Part shown: one piece after another, positions 36,973 through 46,146 of the stretch
How positions within the stretch are numbered: the stretch's first letter is position 1
Layout of the letters: every line of letters begins with the position of its first letter
Source of the DNA: a bacterium 1XD21-70
Lineage (GTDB): Bacteria > Bacillota > Clostridia > Lachnospirales > Lachnospiraceae
Length of the DNA: 64,000 bases
NCBI GenBank assembly: GCA_003669055.1
Contig: RAYB01000024.1
Location: 1 to 64,000 of the forward strand
Reading direction: 5' to 3'
Notes under the pieces: generated by a model
What the model was told of the DNA's origin: nothing
The model's database searches: none
The model's input: only the letters and a program-made list of their open reading frames with translations
Program-made: the position numbers and the translations under genes

Positions 36973-38057
36973 CAACGGTTCAGCTCCTTGCACTCCTGAT
37001 ACAATGAAAGCCATCTCGACCCACGCTTCTTCATGATATTTTCCAGATATTCTTCCCAGGCCTTCCCGTCCTTGCTGTCCTCCTTGACGATCGCGCCCTG
37101 AAGCCCTGCCGCCAGGTCATAATCCGTAATCACGCCATCCCCAAAGCTTCCGGCCAGAGCCATGCTGTTGGCTAACAATGAGATCGCCTCCGCCGTAGAC
37201 AGCACCCCGGAGGTTGCTTTGAGTTTCTGCTTCCCGTCCAAGGTAACGCCCCCGCGCAGTTCCCGGAAAATCGTACATACCTTCTCCACAACCTCTTCCT
37301 CCGGCAGGCGCGCATTGAGGTCTAAGCTTCCCGAGAGCTGTTCCATCCGCGTCCGGACAATATCCATTTCTGCTTCCAGGCTGTCCGGAGCCGGCAGCAC
37401 TACAATATTAAACCGCCGCTTCAAGGCGGCTGACATCTCGTTGACCCCTTTATCCCGCGTGTTGGCCGTGGCGATCACCGAAAAACCCTTCCTGGCCGGT
37501 ATTTCGACCCCCAGTTCCGGCACCGAGATCCGTTTCTCCGACAAAATGGAAATCAATGCATCCTGCACCTCGGACGCGCACCGGGAGATCTCCTCAACCC
37601 GCGCAATCTTGCCCTGCTCCATGGCCCGGTAGATGGGGCTGGGAATCATTGCCTCCCTCGACGGCCCGTTGGCAATCAGCATGGCATAATTCCAGGAATA
37701 GCGGATCTGCTCCTCCGTCGTGCCGGCCGTCCCCTGGATCACCCGGGTGGAATCCCCGTTGATCGCTGCCGTCAGATGCTCCGACAGCCAGGACTTCGCC
37801 GTCCCCGGCTCCCCGATCAAAAGCAGCGCCCGGTCTGTCACCAGCGTGGAGATGGCGATCTCCACCAGCCGTTTATGCCCGATATATTTGGGGCTGATCT
37901 CCACCTCCCCGGACCTGCCTCCGCAGATGTAAGTCAGCACGGACTTCGGCGACATCTGCCACCCGGTCGGCACCGGATATTTCTCATTGGCAACCAAAGC
38001 TTCGATTTCTCTCTGAAACAGCTGCTCCGCCGGCAGCCTCTGCACATTCTGCTCCAT
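36972..38057 (-). CDS. MoxR-type AAA+ ATPase
   Basis: A 361-residue ATPase. Walker A is GEPGTAKS at residues 82-89. The Walker B position reads IARVEEIS, with Glu where most MoxR proteins have Asp. Sensor 1 lies in VIATANTRDKG and the arginine finger in ALKRRF. MoxR ATPases work with vWA proteins to assemble or remodel targets. The ATG at 38057 follows GGGAG; an open frame reaches 38153 into the previous gene. The stop overlaps the next start as TGATG. Confidence 0.88.
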   Translation of the reverse strand: MEQNVQRLPAEQLFQREIEALVANEKYPVPTGWQMSPKSVLTYICGGRSGEVEISPKYIGHKRLVEIAISTLVTDRALLLIGEPGTAKSWLSEHLTAAINGDSTRVIQGTAGTTEEQIRYSWNYAMLIANGPSREAMIPSPIYRAMEQGKIARVEEISRCASEVQDALISILSEKRISVPELGVEIPARKGFSVIATANTRDKGVNEMSAALKRRFNIVVLPAPDSLEAEMDIVRTRMEQLSGSLDLNARLPEEEVVEKVCTIFRELRGGVTLDGKQKLKATSGVLSTAEAISLLANSMALAGSFGDGVITDYDLAAGLQGAIVKEDSKDGKAWEEYLENIMKKRGSRWLSLYQECKELNR

Positions 38058-38122
38058 GTTAAGCCACTCTCCCTCTTTCCTTTCCATGAATGTTTGGCGA
38101 ATGCCGCAAGGCCAAATCCGCC

Positions 38123-40051
38123 TTACAGTTTCTCCACTGCAACCCCGCTCCAAAGCCCGTCCCGCCAGTGCTCCAGGATCGCAATCCCATTGTCCAGCTT
38201 CCCGTTGCGGCGCCGGATGATCTCATCGAGTTCCCCCGCCAGTTCCTCATTCGTCAGCGGAAGCTCACTCAAAAGCTGCCGCAGAAGATACGACGGGATG
38301 GAATTCCCGTCCTTGACGCAGGAGGCCAGCAGGCCGTTATACTTTTTCCAGCCGCAGCGCTTCATCATCCGGATCCCGTCTGTTGTCGGGGTCAGGCGCA
38401 GCGCACCCTCGTAGAAAAATTCTCCGTACGGCTCCTGTAGTTCCTCCACATCCGGCCGGTATAGCTTCGCCACCATCCAGTCATAATAATTCCGGTACAT
38501 GCTATAGCTGTTGCGCCGCCCTGTGGCAAAACGCCCCGGGTAGTGAAGGAGCAGCGGATACCACCGCAGATCCAGCCCTGCCGGAATCCACCGGCATACC
38601 TTCCGCTCCCGCAGCGGATTGTTCAGTTCCTCCAATGTAATGCCGTATTTGCCTTCCTGCTCCCGGTAAACGATCTTGGCAAACCCGTAAAGCACCCCCG
38701 TGGCATCCTGCTTTTTCCCGGTCAGCTTGCGCAAAAGCCCTTCTGGACTGAGGAATTCGTGGAACCTCTCATAGGTCTCCCCGGCCGTGGCCGTCAGCAC
38801 GGAAGCCAGAAAAACCGGCTCCAGGAAGTCATCGCCGTGCTTTGCGTACAGTTCCTCCGCCAGGCGGCACAAGGCCGGGTGGCAGCTGCGGATCACCGAC
38901 TGGGTCAGCACTGCGGGCACCTCCTTGGGCAGGATCCGGTACATGGTCTCATAACAGCCGCAGATCCGCTCCGAATGCTTTCCTGCCGCTGCTTTCCACA
39001 GCAGCTCCAGCCGCTGCCGGTACTGGTCCCGCTCAGCCCGCTCCTTGGCGCGTTCTTTCGCCCGCTCCTCCTTGGTCTCCTTCCCCTTCGGCTTCTCCTC
39101 CGGCTCATCCTCCGCAGGAATGCCGCGCGCAATCCACTTTTCCAATTCCTCTGCAATCAAATCCCCTGCCCAGTCCTGATCCGAAGGGGTCAGATGGAGC
39201 GCCGTCTCCTCCGGCTTCTTTGCCATCCGTTCCTTCCAGAATTTAGCCGCAGGCTCCCCGTCCATATAAGACAGAGCCTGCATGGCGGCCTCCTTGCATT
39301 TCCCCTTTTCCGACTTCTGGTAATCTAAAAGCAGGGACAAATTCGACATGTCATGCCGCATCGCAAAAAGTGCCGTCTCCCGCACCTCCTTGCTTCCCTC
39401 CTTCGCGGCCATGCAGTAAAACGCATTCTCCCCTGCCCCGGCAATCCTGTCCATTACCTGCACCCGCCGCGCCATCTCCCGCTTCCCGTCTGCCACAAAA
39501 CCCTGCTTTAACAGAGGGATCACCGCATCGCCCTCGTGTTCCAGCCACCCGGCTACCATATCAGCCAGTTCCGCATAGCTGTCGCCTAACGCCTGCACCA
39601 TCCAGTATTTCATCCGGTAATCCTCAAAAATCTCCGGATCTGCCCTGTGCGCCTCCTCTATCACCGCATAGCGGCCGCTTCCGGTGCCACGGAATGCCTC
39701 CAGCACCGCCGCCATCCGGCCATAGGAAATATTCCGGTAGAGATCCCCCGAATACCCGCTGCACTCCGGCGGTGCAAGTTCGCCCCCAACCTGGTTCGCC
39801 GCCTGTGTACAGAGAACGGCATCCAACAGCCCCAGCGCATCCAATAGCAGCCCGGCTCTGTCCTCACATTCTTCCTCGGTCACCTTGCCTGCCATCGCGG
39901 TAATTTTCTGGAATACCGGTGAAGCTTTCGCCAAGGGTTCCATCTGCTGCACCGCCCGCTTCAGGCGGAAATCCTCTGTGATCAGGTTCACACCGGCAAC
40001 CGCCGCCGTCTCCAGGCGTTCCCTCAATTCATAAACCACATCCCAATTCAT
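38123..40051 (-). CDS. HEAT-repeat-like protein (probably DUF5691)
   Basis: A 642-residue helical protein without signal peptide or membrane segment. Segments such as GSKEVRETALFAMRHDM and CKEAAMQALSYM look like HEAT/armadillo repeats, so it is probably a scaffold. A Lys/Glu/Arg-rich coiled coil lies near residues 330-360. From its position between SWIM and MoxR genes it matches the DUF5691 member of this conserved cluster, but I judge that by context. AAGGAG lies 9 bases before the ATG at 40051. Confidence 0.65.
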   Translation of the reverse strand: MNWDVVYELRERLETAAVAGVNLITEDFRLKRAVQQMEPLAKASPVFQKITAMAGKVTEEECEDRAGLLLDALGLLDAVLCTQAANQVGGELAPPECSGYSGDLYRNISYGRMAAVLEAFRGTGSGRYAVIEEAHRADPEIFEDYRMKYWMVQALGDSYAELADMVAGWLEHEGDAVIPLLKQGFVADGKREMARRVQVMDRIAGAGENAFYCMAAKEGSKEVRETALFAMRHDMSNLSLLLDYQKSEKGKCKEAAMQALSYMDGEPAAKFWKERMAKKPEETALHLTPSDQDWAGDLIAEELEKWIARGIPAEDEPEEKPKGKETKEERAKERAKERAERDQYRQRLELLWKAAAGKHSERICGCYETMYRILPKEVPAVLTQSVIRSCHPALCRLAEELYAKHGDDFLEPVFLASVLTATAGETYERFHEFLSPEGLLRKLTGKKQDATGVLYGFAKIVYREQEGKYGITLEELNNPLRERKVCRWIPAGLDLRWYPLLLHYPGRFATGRRNSYSMYRNYYDWMVAKLYRPDVEELQEPYGEFFYEGALRLTPTTDGIRMMKRCGWKKYNGLLASCVKDGNSIPSYLLRQLLSELPLTNEELAGELDEIIRRRNGKLDNGIAILEHWRDGLWSGVAVEKL

Positions 40052-40138
40052 AAAACAATGCTCCTTATTGTTTGGTTGCAGCCGTTTTGCCACGCAAAAC
40101 AGCTGTGGCGCAAAAACTGTTACCTTTATATCATGATG

Positions 40139-41596
40139 TTAGTACAAAAGCCGCACAATTCCCTTATCTGTCACAATGCTGCAAGGATACATCCGGATCC
40201 GGCGTTTCTCTGTGTCATAATACAACAGCCCGAAAAGTGCCTGGCCTTGAAACACCTCCGGCTCCGGGATCCGCCGCAAGGCCTCCATGCTGTCCTCCCA
40301 TCCGTCCCGCCCGGCCAGTTCGATCCGCCCGCCGGCGCCATCCTCCAGCACCCAGCATTTTCCCTGCCCTGTCTCCTCGACGCCGATCCGTGCAAAGGAC
40401 AGCAGCATCCCGCAATAATCCTCCGACAGCAGGTTCTTCATCTCATTCTTCGCCAGCTTAACAGCCGCGGCGACCTCCTTTTGCGCATGCCCCTTTACCG
40501 ACGCCAGCACCTCCGGCGTCACCGGCGCGAACGCCGCCGCATCCCAGCGGACCCTTCGGTTAATCCCGCCCGGATAATAATAAAGCCGGCCAATCTCGGC
40601 CACCTCAAAACAGGAGTCCTCCTGCTTCACATATTTTAACGCCTTCACCGGGCGGTAATTGCAGGTACAGGAAATCTCCCCGGTATCCAGATCCATCCAG
40701 TAGCCTAAGTCTATGTACTCTTTCCTCGCAGCGTCGTAATCCACCTGGAAGGACAGCTGCAGAAGCCTTGCCTGTTCCTTCATCAGCCCCAAGTCCCCCA
40801 GCTGCTCCAGCTTCCAGATCCCCCCCAGCTGCTCATAAAGAATATCATCATCCGCCTCCGGCCTGTCGGCCTCCAGCTTTTCGTTCAGATAGGCCGCCGC
40901 TTTTTTCTCCAGGGCACGCAGCCTCTTAAGCACCTCCACCGCCTGATGGTAATGCCGTTTATCCGAATCCTTCTGATAAGCCTCCATCTCCAGCACAAGC
41001 CGGTTCAAATAATTCTGCGGCCCCGGCAGATAATAATCCCCCAGCTGCTTTGCCAGGTCCCGGTAATTTTTGAGGGAAACGCTCCCCATCGAGGACAGCC
41101 CCGTATTCATCAGCTGGTCTGTCAGCTGCTTCATCAGCCTCAGCCCCTCCAGCTGTTTTTTGATCTTCTTGGCCTTCGCCGCCTTCCCTGCCCGGACGCT
41201 TTTTTCTGAGGCCGGTTTCTTTTCGCCCGCCGGATCTGCCTTCTTCGCCTCACGGGCCTGCTTTTTCTCCCGCTTATCCAGGATATCCGCCGGGATCTCC
41301 CCCACCGCAAAGTCCTTCCCCGCAGCCATCTCAAACATCAGCGCCAGGCTGTGTTTGCAGGGAAACTGGCGGCTGGGGCAGCTGCAGCGGAACACCGGAT
41401 GCTCCTCATCTGCAAAATCCGCCGACACCACATAATTCGATTTCCCGCTCCCCTTGCATTCCCCCATATAGAAACTGTCGTCCTTGGATCTCATGCGCGA
41501 TACAAACCCGCCCCCTGCAGAAATCTTCCTGCCATTGCCCACCGCATTGGCATTCGGCGCAAAAGCCGCGATCTGCTGCTCACTAAATGACCTCAT
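40139..41596 (-). CDS. SWIM zinc-finger protein
   Basis: A 485-residue protein. The SWIM zinc finger C-x-C-x6-C-x-H lies at Cys71, Cys73, Cys80 and His82 (CSCPSRQFPCKH), a fold thought to bind DNA or protein. The following Lys/Arg/Ala-rich stretch (residues 105-150) is probably a flexible linker. The C-terminal half is of unknown fold. AAGGAGGAGG precedes the ATG. It is the first gene of the five-gene cluster, with a hairpin 25 bases upstream. Confidence 0.85.
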   Translation of the reverse strand: MRSFSEQQIAAFAPNANAVGNGRKISAGGGFVSRMRSKDDSFYMGECKGSGKSNYVVSADFADEEHPVFRCSCPSRQFPCKHSLALMFEMAAGKDFAVGEIPADILDKREKKQAREAKKADPAGEKKPASEKSVRAGKAAKAKKIKKQLEGLRLMKQLTDQLMNTGLSSMGSVSLKNYRDLAKQLGDYYLPGPQNYLNRLVLEMEAYQKDSDKRHYHQAVEVLKRLRALEKKAAAYLNEKLEADRPEADDDILYEQLGGIWKLEQLGDLGLMKEQARLLQLSFQVDYDAARKEYIDLGYWMDLDTGEISCTCNYRPVKALKYVKQEDSCFEVAEIGRLYYYPGGINRRVRWDAAAFAPVTPEVLASVKGHAQKEVAAAVKLAKNEMKNLLSEDYCGMLLSFARIGVEETGQGKCWVLEDGAGGRIELAGRDGWEDSMEALRRIPEPEVFQGQALFGLLYYDTEKRRIRMYPCSIVTDKGIVRLLY

Positions 41597-41621
41597 TCTG
41601 CCTCCTCCTTAAATAAGAATC

Positions 41622-41663
41622 AAACAGGGGAAACCGAAGCAACGCTTCCATCCCCCCTGTTTC
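41622..41663 (-). terminator. Hairpin between yebC and the SWIM cluster
   Basis: AAACAGGGG pairs with CCCCTGTTT, and GAAGC pairs with GCTTC inside. On the minus strand it is followed by GATTCTTATTT. It lies just 25 bases before the SWIM start, so it acts either as a leaky yebC terminator or as an attenuator of the cluster. I see no promoter between it and the SWIM gene. Confidence 0.65.
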
Positions 41664-41794
41664 TGTTTCAAACCAGTACCCTGATGAACCAAAAAACCGA
41701 ACAGACCAAACGCCCGCCTGACCGTTTTCCTTTTATCATTTTATCCTCTTACGGCGCAATCCGGGCACCCCTCGTGCCCCATGGCCTCCATTCC

Positions 41795-42523
41795 CTATTC
41801 ATCCCAGTTATGGTATACCGCCTGCACATCGTCATCGGCATCCAGCAAATCAAGAAGCTTGTTCATCCTCTTGATGTCTTCCTCTGCCGTCAGTTCCACC
41901 CAAGTCTGCGGGATCATCGTCACATCAGCCTCCAGCATCTCAATACCGGCCTTCTCAAGCGCTTCCCGCACCTGGCTGAAATCATCCGGGTCGGTAATCA
42001 CCTCATAGCTGTCCTCTTCCTCGGCAAAATCCTCCGCGCCTGCATCCAGTGCCAGCATCATCAGTTCGTCCGGATCCATCTCGCAATCCTCCTTGCCGAT
42101 GATGATCTGCCCTTTCTTGTCAAACATAAAGGAAACGCTCCCCTGCGCGCCTACATTGCCGTTGCCCTTGGTAAAAGCGCTCCGCACGTTGGCCGCGGTG
42201 CGGTTCTTATTATCCGTTAGGGCATCCACGATGACCGCCACGCCGCTCGGCCCGTATCCTTCATAGGTCAGCAGTTCATAATTTACGGAATTCGCATCTC
42301 CGGCCGCCTTCTTAATCCCCCGGTCAATCGTATCGTTCGGCATATTATTCGCCTTTGCCTTGGCAATCACATCGCGAAGCTTGCTGTTGTTGGCCGGATC
42401 CGGCCCGCCCTCCTTCACCGCCACCGCAATTTCCCTTCCGATCACAGTGAAGACCTTGCCCTTCGCGGCATCGTTCTTCTCTTTCTTATGCTTAATATTT
42501 GCAAATTTAGAATGTCCTGACAT
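41795..42523 (-). CDS. yebC: YebC/PmpR-family regulator
   Basis: A 242-residue protein starting [19 protein letters not shown], with [10 protein letters not shown] near residue 85 and [19 protein letters not shown] near residue 105, all hallmarks of YebC. The family is described as DNA-binding regulators and, in recent work, as ribosome-associated factors helping translate proline-rich stretches. AAGGAG lies before the ATG. It has its own promoter and a hairpin after it. Confidence 0.95.
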   Translation of the reverse strand: MSGHSKFANIKHKKEKNDAAKGKVFTVIGREIAVAVKEGGPDPANNSKLRDVIAKAKANNMPNDTIDRGIKKAAGDANSVNYELLTYEGYGPSGVAVIVDALTDNKNRTAANVRSAFTKGNGNVGAQGSVSFMFDKKGQIIIGKEDCEMDPDELMMLALDAGAEDFAEEEDSYEVITDPDDFSQVREALEKAGIEMLEADVTMIPQTWVELTAEEDIKRMNKLLDLLDADDDVQAVYHNWDE

Positions 42524-42569
42524 ACAGACCCTGCTCCTTATCTTTTCTCTTTTCGTTCATCTGATTTTC

Positions 42570-42598
42570 ATTCTAACACTACTTCCCCAGAATATCAA
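42570..42598 (-). promoter_or_regulatory. Promoter of yebC
   Basis: Minus strand: TTGATA (5 of 6) at 42598-42593, a 17-base spacer and TAGAAT (5 of 6) at 42575-42570, preceded by TGT as an extended -10. Confidence 0.75.
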
Positions 42599-42656
42599 CC
42601 CTGATTCCCATTATGCTTAAAATTATATTTTTAAATTATATATATAATAAAAAACC

Positions 42657-42687
42657 TTGACCTTGGAACGGTTCCAGCCTTTATAAT
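42657..42687 (+). promoter_or_regulatory. Promoter with 19-base spacer and central palindrome
   Basis: TTGACC at 42657-42662 and a perfect TATAAT at 42682-42687 are 19 bases apart, two more than normal. The spacer holds the palindrome TGGAACGGTTCCA (42664-42676). This is the layout of promoters activated by MerR-family regulators, which untwist an over-long spacer. No MerR gene is visible nearby. Confidence 0.6.
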
Positions 42688-42723
42688 AAACAGCATTGTT
42701 TTATTTACAAGGAGGATAAACAG

Positions 42724-43404
42724 ATGAAACTGCAAAGAGTGGTGAAGAATATCACGGTTTGGGGGCTCGCCGGAAGCCTCACGGCCTTGCCGGTATTTCC
42801 GGCACAGGCCGCCGCCGGCTGGACCCAATCTAACGGCAAAACCTATTATTACCAGCCGGACGGGAGCATGGCCACCGGCCTGGCCGTCCTGGACGGGAAC
42901 TATTATTATTTCCTGGCTGACGGCTCCATGGTAACCGGCTGGCTCAAACTGGACGGGGAATACTATTATATGCAGGAGAACGGGATGCTCTCCACCGGCT
43001 GGCGCCAGCTTGAGGGGGAATGGTATTACCTCCGCCCGGACTCCGGCAAATGTGTGATCAACTCGGCGGTTGAGATCGACGGCTATTGGTATTTCTTTAA
43101 GAATGACGGCAAAAAGCTGGGCGGATGGCTGAAACAGAACGGCTCCTTCTATTATTTTGACCCGGAAGGGAATGGGCGGATGATTGCTGGCATCACCAAG
43201 GTGATCGGCGGCGCCAGCTACAGCTTCGCACCTGACGGCGTTTGCACTTCCGTCGGCCATATTGATAATTATTACGATTCAGCCAGCGCATCCCAGGCAT
43301 CCGGCCAGGGTGCCTCACAGGCATCAAACGGCTCGTCCGGAAGCCGTGTGGTCTCGTCCGGCAGTGCAAATTCCAACAAAGGGCCAGGAGTATCCCAAAG
43401 ATAG
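42724..43404 (+). CDS. Secreted cell-wall-binding repeat protein
   Basis: A 226-residue exported protein. A signal peptide ends at AQA near residue 30. Six repeats of about 20 residues follow, each with a Tyr/Trp-rich core such as GKTYYYQPDGSMATG, GNYYYFLADGSMVTG and GEYYYMQENGMLSTG. These are choline-binding/CW_binding_1 type repeats that hold proteins on the cell wall. A Ser/Gly/Ala-rich tail closes it. There is no catalytic domain, so it is a bare binding module or a surface adaptor. AAGGAGG precedes the ATG. Confidence 0.9.
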   Translation: MKLQRVVKNITVWGLAGSLTALPVFPAQAAAGWTQSNGKTYYYQPDGSMATGLAVLDGNYYYFLADGSMVTGWLKLDGEYYYMQENGMLSTGWRQLEGEWYYLRPDSGKCVINSAVEIDGYWYFFKNDGKKLGGWLKQNGSFYYFDPEGNGRMIAGITKVIGGASYSFAPDGVCTSVGHIDNYYDSASASQASGQGASQASNGSSGSRVVSSGSANSNKGPGVSQR

Positions 43405-43424
43405 CCGCATCCGGCCAAGGAAGC

Positions 43425-44360
43425 CTAGCCCTTCTCCCGGTTGACCACATAGATCCCCAGGCAAACCAAAATCAGTGCCGCCAGGGTATTCCAGGTCAGC
43501 GCCTGCCCGCTTTCCCCCAGGAAAACCGCCGAGAGGATCACGCCGAACACAGGATTCATAAACCCGAAGACCGTCACCCGGCTGACAGGGTTATATTTCA
43601 GCAATACCCCCCACAGCGTATAGGCAACCGCAGACAAAAAGCCCAGATACAACAACAAGGCAAAAGCGGACGGCCCTACTGCACCGGACAGGGTTCCCCG
43701 GCAGGCTGTGCCGATCACCGACAGGACCGCACCGCCTGCCATAAACTGATATCCGGAGAGGGTAACCACATCAAAATCCTTAGAGAACTTCTTAATCAGG
43801 GAACCGGAAACCGCATAGAAAATCTGCGCCATCAGCACAAACCCCTCCCCAAAAAAGGACAGGGAAAACACCTCGTCTGATCCGGAGCCCGCCAGGTTCA
43901 CCAGGGCAATCCCCAAAAACCCCAGGACGCACCCAATGACCTTATGCATGTCCAGTTTTTCATACCGGAAAACCAGGCTGGCACACAGCATGGAAAAGAA
44001 CACGTTGGTCCCGGTAATGATCGCACTATGCACCCCGCTGGCATGGGACAGCCCCACATAGTAGAACAGGTACTGCAAAACCGTTTGGGACAAGGCCAGG
44101 CTGGCAACCGCTGTCCCTGACCCCTTCGGTACCATGACCCAGCGCCTGTTTATTATGCTGTGATATGCAATCACCAAAAAGCCGGCCAAAAAAAAGCGGA
44201 TCCCGGCAAACAGCAGAATCGAGGCCGTATCCGCCGAATCGATCCGGAACAGCCGGTAACCGATCTTGATCGACGGCGCGGCGCTCCCCCACAAAAAACA
44301 GCAAAGCCCTGCTGCCAAAAGAACCATCTTCATATCTGTCAAGTCTATTTTATTCTTCAA
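43425..44360 (-). CDS. EamA-family (DMT) transporter
   Basis: A protein of about 311 residues with ten membrane segments in two EamA repeats, such as LLAAGLCCFLWGSAAPSIKIGY at the start (quoted in part) and FGFMNPVFGVILSAVFLGE near the end. The family exports amino acids and other metabolites; the substrate is unknown. I prefer the TTG at 44360, with GGTGGGG upstream, giving MKNKIDLTDMKMVLL. An ATG at 44333 is an alternative. The open frame to 44465 has no ribosome binding site. Confidence 0.85.
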   Translation of the reverse strand: MKNKIDLTDMKMVLLAAGLCCFLWGSAAPSIKIGYRLFRIDSADTASILLFAGIRFFLAGFLVIAYHSIINRRWVMVPKGSGTAVASLALSQTVLQYLFYYVGLSHASGVHSAIITGTNVFFSMLCASLVFRYEKLDMHKVIGCVLGFLGIALVNLAGSGSDEVFSLSFFGEGFVLMAQIFYAVSGSLIKKFSKDFDVVTLSGYQFMAGGAVLSVIGTACRGTLSGAVGPSAFALLLYLGFLSAVAYTLWGVLLKYNPVSRVTVFGFMNPVFGVILSAVFLGESGQALTWNTLAALILVCLGIYVVNREKG

Positions 44361-44488
44361 TTCCCCACCTGCTTCCTTCCCTACTATTTTTCTTTCTGAG
44401 CCAAACGTATTATATAATCCTTTCGGCGAAAAATCAATAGGGCATGGGTCTGAGAGCCGGGGCATGCCTTACGGGCCGCAAGAAATGG

Positions 44489-44517
44489 TTGTGACGGTGA
44501 AGGAATACCGGTATAAT
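44489..44517 (+). promoter_or_regulatory. Promoter of the hydrolase lipoprotein
   Basis: TTGTGA at 44489-44494, a 17-base spacer and a perfect TATAAT at 44512-44517, about 65 bases before the ATG. Confidence 0.6.
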
Positions 44518-44587
44518 AGGTACGTACCCTCCATGGCTAAGGAGATACACATATTATATATTTATCAGAATTTTAGGAGGTATACTT

Positions 44588-46096
44588 ATGAAAACCCTCA
44601 ATTACCGGATAGCGGCTGCGGCCGCTTTGGCAATGCTCGGCGCCCTTGCTGTTTCCTGCGGCTCACCTCAATCCGGCAAAGGCCATGATATGGGGATGGA
44701 AACCATGCTTGGGGATAAGGCACAGGCAGACGGCTCCTGGAAAAAGAAGGGCTCTGCCCAAGATATTTTGGATAATTTTGACAGCTTTGCCGAGGCACAC
44801 GACGCCTTTACCACTACGCTTGCCCGCAAGGAGAATGATAACAATCCCATCCCTGCACCTCCAAACGGGTTGTTTGACCTGGTCCGCTACCCTTCTAAGG
44901 CCGGGGATCTGGCCGCTTATTTGTCCTGCGACCCGAAAGACGGGCAAAAGCACCCTCTGATTATCTGGGTCGTTGGCGGCTGGGGCAATGGAATCGACGA
45001 TTTCCCCTGGGTTTACCCGGAATGGGAGAACGACCAGACCGGCTCTGCCTTCTGGCAGGCGGGCCTGCTGGCTATGTACCCTTCCTTCCGGGGCGGCAGC
45101 GGCAATCCCGGGCATTATGAGGCTCTCTTCGGCGAGGTAGACGATATTTTATCCGCCTACGAATATGCGGCCTCCCTGCCCTATGTAGATCCCGGCCGTA
45201 TCTACCTGGGAGGCCACAGCACCGGCGGCACACGGGCTCTGCTGGCCTCCGAATACACGGACAAATTCCGGGCTGTCTTCTGCTTTGGCGCAGTGGATGA
45301 GATCAAATACCACAACAATACCCAGTTTACCTTCGACACGGGCAAGGAAGAGGAATATATCATGCGCTCCCCTATCTACTGGTTGAGCAGCGTGAAAAGC
45401 CCCACCTTCCTCATCGAAGGCCGTGACGGCAACTCCGAGAACCTGGAACGGATCCTGGAAGCTTCCCAAAATGACAGCATCCACGGCTTTGTTGTCGAAG
45501 GCGCTGACCATTTCTCGGTGTTAGCGCCTGCCACGAGGCTCTTGGCACAGAAGATACTTGCAGATACCGGCGCCAAGCCCAATATCTCCATCACCAAGGA
45601 GGAACTGGCAGAAGCCATGGCGCAAACGCCTGCCGTGCCCAAGCCCGTGATGGACAGGCGAAGCATAGACGAACTCGGCCTGAGTTTCTCCTGCCCTTAT
45701 GTGTGGGAAACCATGCCGGAGGAGGACGATTCCTATCTGACCATCTATTCCCGCTATGAGGGGGATAACGCATGGGATATGTCTGTGCTCTATCTCTCTT
45801 CCTACCAGCCGGAAGATGATGCTTACCTGCAAGGCCTGGCCGGATACCTGGCTCAGAATGGCTACAGCACAAAGGAGACCACCATAAACGGCTACCCTGC
45901 CCTTGACGCCTCCACCATGCTGCAAAGCGATGACGGGGGGGATTTTTACCAGCGTTTCGTGGCCGTGCAGCATGGGTCTGCAGTCGTGGATTTTACTTTT
46001 GTGGTTCATGAAAGCTACAAAGAAGAGGCAGAGGTGATCTTCCAGGAAGTAATTGACAGTATTTCTTTTAGCGAAGGATCCTCGCCAGAGGGCTGA
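44588..46096 (+). CDS. Alpha/beta-hydrolase lipoprotein
   Basis: A 502-residue surface lipoprotein (lipobox AVSC, Cys24). Residues of about 60-325 form an alpha/beta hydrolase of the prolyl-oligopeptidase/esterase type. The nucleophile is Ser211 in GGHSTGGTRALLAS, with likely Asp280 in LIEGRDGN and His308 in VEGADHFSVL. The C-terminal 150 residues look like a PsbP/DUF1795-type domain (SFSCPYVWETM, INGYPALDAS), an inference. AGGAGG precedes the ATG. It probably acts on a peptide or ester outside the cell; no substrate can be named. Confidence 0.82.
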   Translation: MKTLNYRIAAAAALAMLGALAVSCGSPQSGKGHDMGMETMLGDKAQADGSWKKKGSAQDILDNFDSFAEAHDAFTTTLARKENDNNPIPAPPNGLFDLVRYPSKAGDLAAYLSCDPKDGQKHPLIIWVVGGWGNGIDDFPWVYPEWENDQTGSAFWQAGLLAMYPSFRGGSGNPGHYEALFGEVDDILSAYEYAASLPYVDPGRIYLGGHSTGGTRALLASEYTDKFRAVFCFGAVDEIKYHNNTQFTFDTGKEEEYIMRSPIYWLSSVKSPTFLIEGRDGNSENLERILEASQNDSIHGFVVEGADHFSVLAPATRLLAQKILADTGAKPNISITKEELAEAMAQTPAVPKPVMDRRSIDELGLSFSCPYVWETMPEEDDSYLTIYSRYEGDNAWDMSVLYLSSYQPEDDAYLQGLAGYLAQNGYSTKETTINGYPALDASTMLQSDDGGDFYQRFVAVQHGSAVVDFTFVVHESYKEEAEVIFQEVIDSISFSEGSSPEG

Positions 46097-46102
46097 CCAC
46101 GC

Positions 46103-46136
46103 AAAATGACGGGCACAAAATGCCCGTCATTTTTTC
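46103..46136. terminator. Perfect bidirectional terminator
   Basis: AAAATGACGGGCA pairs perfectly with TGCCCGTCATTTT, with A-run and T-run on opposite sides. It closes both the hydrolase gene and the pxp operon. Confidence 0.9.
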
Positions 46137-46146
46137 AGGAGGGATA

